A DNA stretch of 64,000 nucleotides from Ariolimax columbianus (taxonomy: Eukaryota; Mollusca; Gastropoda; Stylommatophora; Arionidae). Below, piece by piece: positions 62,377 through 64,000 of this stretch. Location of the stretch: NCBI GenBank assembly GCA_036924085.1, contig JAVGWX010000025.1, forward strand, positions 27,207,988 to 27,271,987. Reading direction: 5' to 3'. Every line of letters begins with the position of its first letter. Positions within the stretch are counted from its first letter, which is position 1. The position numbers and the translations under genes are program-made. Below the pieces are notes generated by a model. That model was given only the letters and a program-made list of their open reading frames with translations, was not told the origin of the DNA and did not search any database.

Positions 62377-64000
62377 CCTCTGGGACTCTGCCTCTGGGAC
62401 TCTGCCTCTGGGACTCTGCCTCTGGGACTCTGCCTCTGGGACTCTGCCTCTGGGACTCTGCCTCTGGGACTCTGCCTCTGGGACTCTTGCCTCTGGGACT
62501 CTTGCCTCTGGGACTCTGCCTCTGGGACTCTGCCTCTGGGACTCTGCCTCTGGGACTCTGCCTCTGGGACTCTGCCTCTGGGACTCTGCCTCTGGCTCTG
62601 CCTCTGGGACTCTGCCTCTGGGACTCTGCCTCTGGGACTCTGCCTCTGGGACTCTGCCTCTGGGACTCTGCCTCTGGGACTCTGCCTCTGGGACTCTGCC
62701 TCTGGGACTCTGCCTCTGGGACTCTGGGACTCTGCCTCTGGGACTCTGCCTCTGGGACTCTGCCTCTGGGACTCTACCTCTGGGACTCTTCCTCTGGGGC
62801 TCTGCCTCTGGGACTCTGCCTCTGGGACTCTGCCTCTGGGACTCTGCCTCTGGGACTGCCTCTGGGACTCTGCCTCTGGGACTCTGCCTCTGGGACTCTG
62901 CCTCTGGGACTCTGCCTCTGGGACTCTGCCTCTGGGACTCTGCCTCTGAAACTCTGCCTCTGGGACTCTGCCTCTGGGACTCTGCCTCTGGGACTCTGCC
63001 TCTGGGACTCTGCCTCAGGGACTCTGCCTCTGGGACTCTGCTTCTGGGACTCTGGGACTCTGCCTCTGGGACTCTGCTTCTGGGACTCTGCCTCTGGGAC
63101 TCTGCCTCTGGCTCTGCCTCTGGGACTCTGCCTCTGGGACTCTGCCTCTGGGACTCTGCCTCTGGGACTCTGCCTCTGGGACTCTACCTCTGGGACTCTT
63201 CCTCTGGGGCTCTGCCTCTGGGACTCTGCCTCTGGGACTCTGCCTCTGGGACTCTGCCTCTGGGACTCTGCCTCTGGGACTCTGCCTCTGGCTCTGCCTC
63301 TGGGACTCTGCCTCTGGGACTCTGCCTCTTGGACTCTGCCTCTGGGACTCTGCCTCCGGGACTCTGCTTCTGGGACTCTGGGACTCTGCCTCTGGGACTC
63401 TGCCTCTGGGACTCTGCCTCTGGGACTCTGCCTCTGGGACTCTGCTTCTGGGACTCTGGGACTCTGCCTCTGGGACTCTGCCTCTGGGACTCTGCCTCTG
63501 GCTCTGCCTCTGGGACTCTGCCTCTGGGACTCTGCCTCTGGCTCTGCCTCTGGGACTCTGCCTCTGGGACTCTGCCTCTGGGACTCTGCCTCTGGGACTC
63601 TGCCTCTGGGACTCTGCCTCTGGGACTCTGCCTCTGGGACTCTGCCTCTGGGACTCTGCCTCTGGCTCTGCCTCTGGGACTCTGCCTCTGGGACTCTGCT
63701 TCTGGGACTCTGGGACTCTGCCTCTGAAACTCTGCCTCTGGGACTCTGCCTCTGGGACTCTGCCTCTGGGACTCTGCCTCTGGGACTCTGCCTCTGGGAC
63801 TCTGCCTCTGGGACTCTGCCTCTGGGACTCTGCCTCTGGGACTCTGCCTCTGGGACTCTGCTTCTGGGACTCTGGGACTCTGCCTCTGGGACTCTGCTTC
63901 TGGGACTCTGCCTCTGGTACTCTGCCTCTCGCTCTGCCTCTGGGACTCTGCCTCTGGGACTCTGCCTCTGGGACTCTGCCTCTGGGACTCTGCCTCTGGG

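Larger units (their letters stand above)
1..64000 (+). repeat. 14-bp satellite array, unit CTCTGCCTCTGGGA, filling the window
   Basis: The same 14-mer runs head to tail from the first base to the last, always in one orientation. The unit has 5 C, 4 T, 4 G and 1 A, and it contains an internal direct repeat: CTCTG, C, CTCTG, GGA. Length variants fit loss of pieces between or beside the CTCTG copies: CTCTGGGA (8 bp), CTGGGA (6 bp, seen as GGGACTGGGACT), CTGCCTCTGGGA (12 bp), CTCTGCCTCTGG (12 bp), CTCTGCCA (8 bp) and a +1 form CTCTTGCC. Frequent substitutions give CTACC, CTTCC, CTATGCC, CTCCGG, CTGATA, CTGAAA and CTGTGA. The array continues beyond both edges, so its total length is unknown. All open frames here are by-products of the repeat. 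No stretch above 300 bases holds anything other than this repeat. Confidence 0.99.
51200..64000 (+). repeat. Distinct right-hand subfamily of the 14-bp array
   Basis: This region carries markers I did not find to its left: CTCTCGCTC at 51284, 53019, 55234, 55961, 57114, 58151, 59256, 59983, 61136 and 63930, and GGGTCTCTG nine times between 52.5 and 60.7 kb. The CTTCCTCTGGGGCTC unit is followed here by CTCTGGG instead of CTCCGGG. P and Q cassettes and GATACTC are absent. The base unit and its orientation are unchanged. Confidence 0.88.

Noticed and set aside
1..64000. CRISPR-like direct repeats
   Set aside because: The repeats are contiguous with no unique spacers, and there are no cas genes.
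1..64000. Telomeric repeat or canonical centromeric satellite
   Set aside because: The unit does not match TTAGGG-type telomere repeats, alpha satellite or another satellite I recognise. A centromeric or subtelomeric location cannot be judged from the sequence alone.
1..64000. Hairpins or inverted repeats that could act as terminators or origins
   Set aside because: The + strand lacks the complement of its own main words (no CAGAG or TCCCAG seen), so the unit has almost no self-complementarity.
1..64000. tRNA, rRNA, transposon or retroviral remnants
   Set aside because: I saw no stretch departing from the 14-bp unit for more than about ten bases, so there is no room for such elements.
1..64000. 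Resemblance of the reverse unit to G-rich minisatellite core sequences linked to recombination
   Set aside because: Only a few purine-rich bases are shared, and no PRDM9-type or chi-type motif is present in the unit. The similarity is too weak to report as a site.

Overview
The whole 64,000-base window is one head-to-tail tandem array of a 14-bp unit, CTCTGCCTCTGGGA, and its variants (about 4,500 units). It enters the array at base 1 and leaves it at base 64,000. I found no unique flanking DNA, no gene, no RNA gene, no mobile element and no inversion of the unit. This is eukaryotic satellite or giant-minisatellite DNA, probably from a long-read assembly. Nothing in it names the species. The consensus unit has no CpG, and CpG appears only in rare variant units, which would fit a CpG-methylating (for example vertebrate-like) genome, but that is inference.

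The many long open frames are a property of the unit. Because 14 is not a multiple of 3, every frame cycles through the same 42 bases (3 units = 14 codons), and none of the six frames contains a stop in the consensus. All + frames read the 14-residue repeat LPLGLCLWDSASGT and all - frames read PRGRVPEAESQRQS. Stops appear only where a variant unit makes TGA or TAG. I annotate no CDS.

The real information is in the variant units, which work as markers and show nested higher-order repeats (HORs). Two cassettes with fixed internal spacing recur. Cassette P is 204 bp, with 18 copies of exactly that length between 2.2 and 45.8 kb. Cassette Q is 125 bp, with eight copies between 16.6 and 40.2 kb, seven of that length.

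Region by region: 0-10.7 kb holds HORs of about 2.92 kb and 2.12 kb. From 10.7 to 18.5 kb the repeats are about 2.29 and 2.33 kb. From 20.4 to 28.7 kb the period is about 2.0-3.2 kb. From 34.3 to 41.2 kb it is 2.4-2.7 kb, with a local 366-bp duplication. From 45.8 to 50.0 kb there are two copies of a 2,139-bp block. From about 51.2 kb to the end is a distinct subfamily (markers CTCGCTC and GGGTCTC, almost no CTCCGG) with repeats of about 2.12 and 4.02 kb. Most shifts between paired markers differ by 14 bp or multiples of it, as expected if the array changes by slippage and unequal exchange in whole units.

I did not find an undescribed functional system. The points most worth a second look are the nested HOR structure, the subfamily switch near 50-51 kb, the six-frame stop-free repeat, and the restriction of CpG to marker units. 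All coordinates come from reading marker positions by eye; block ends are approximate to a few units.
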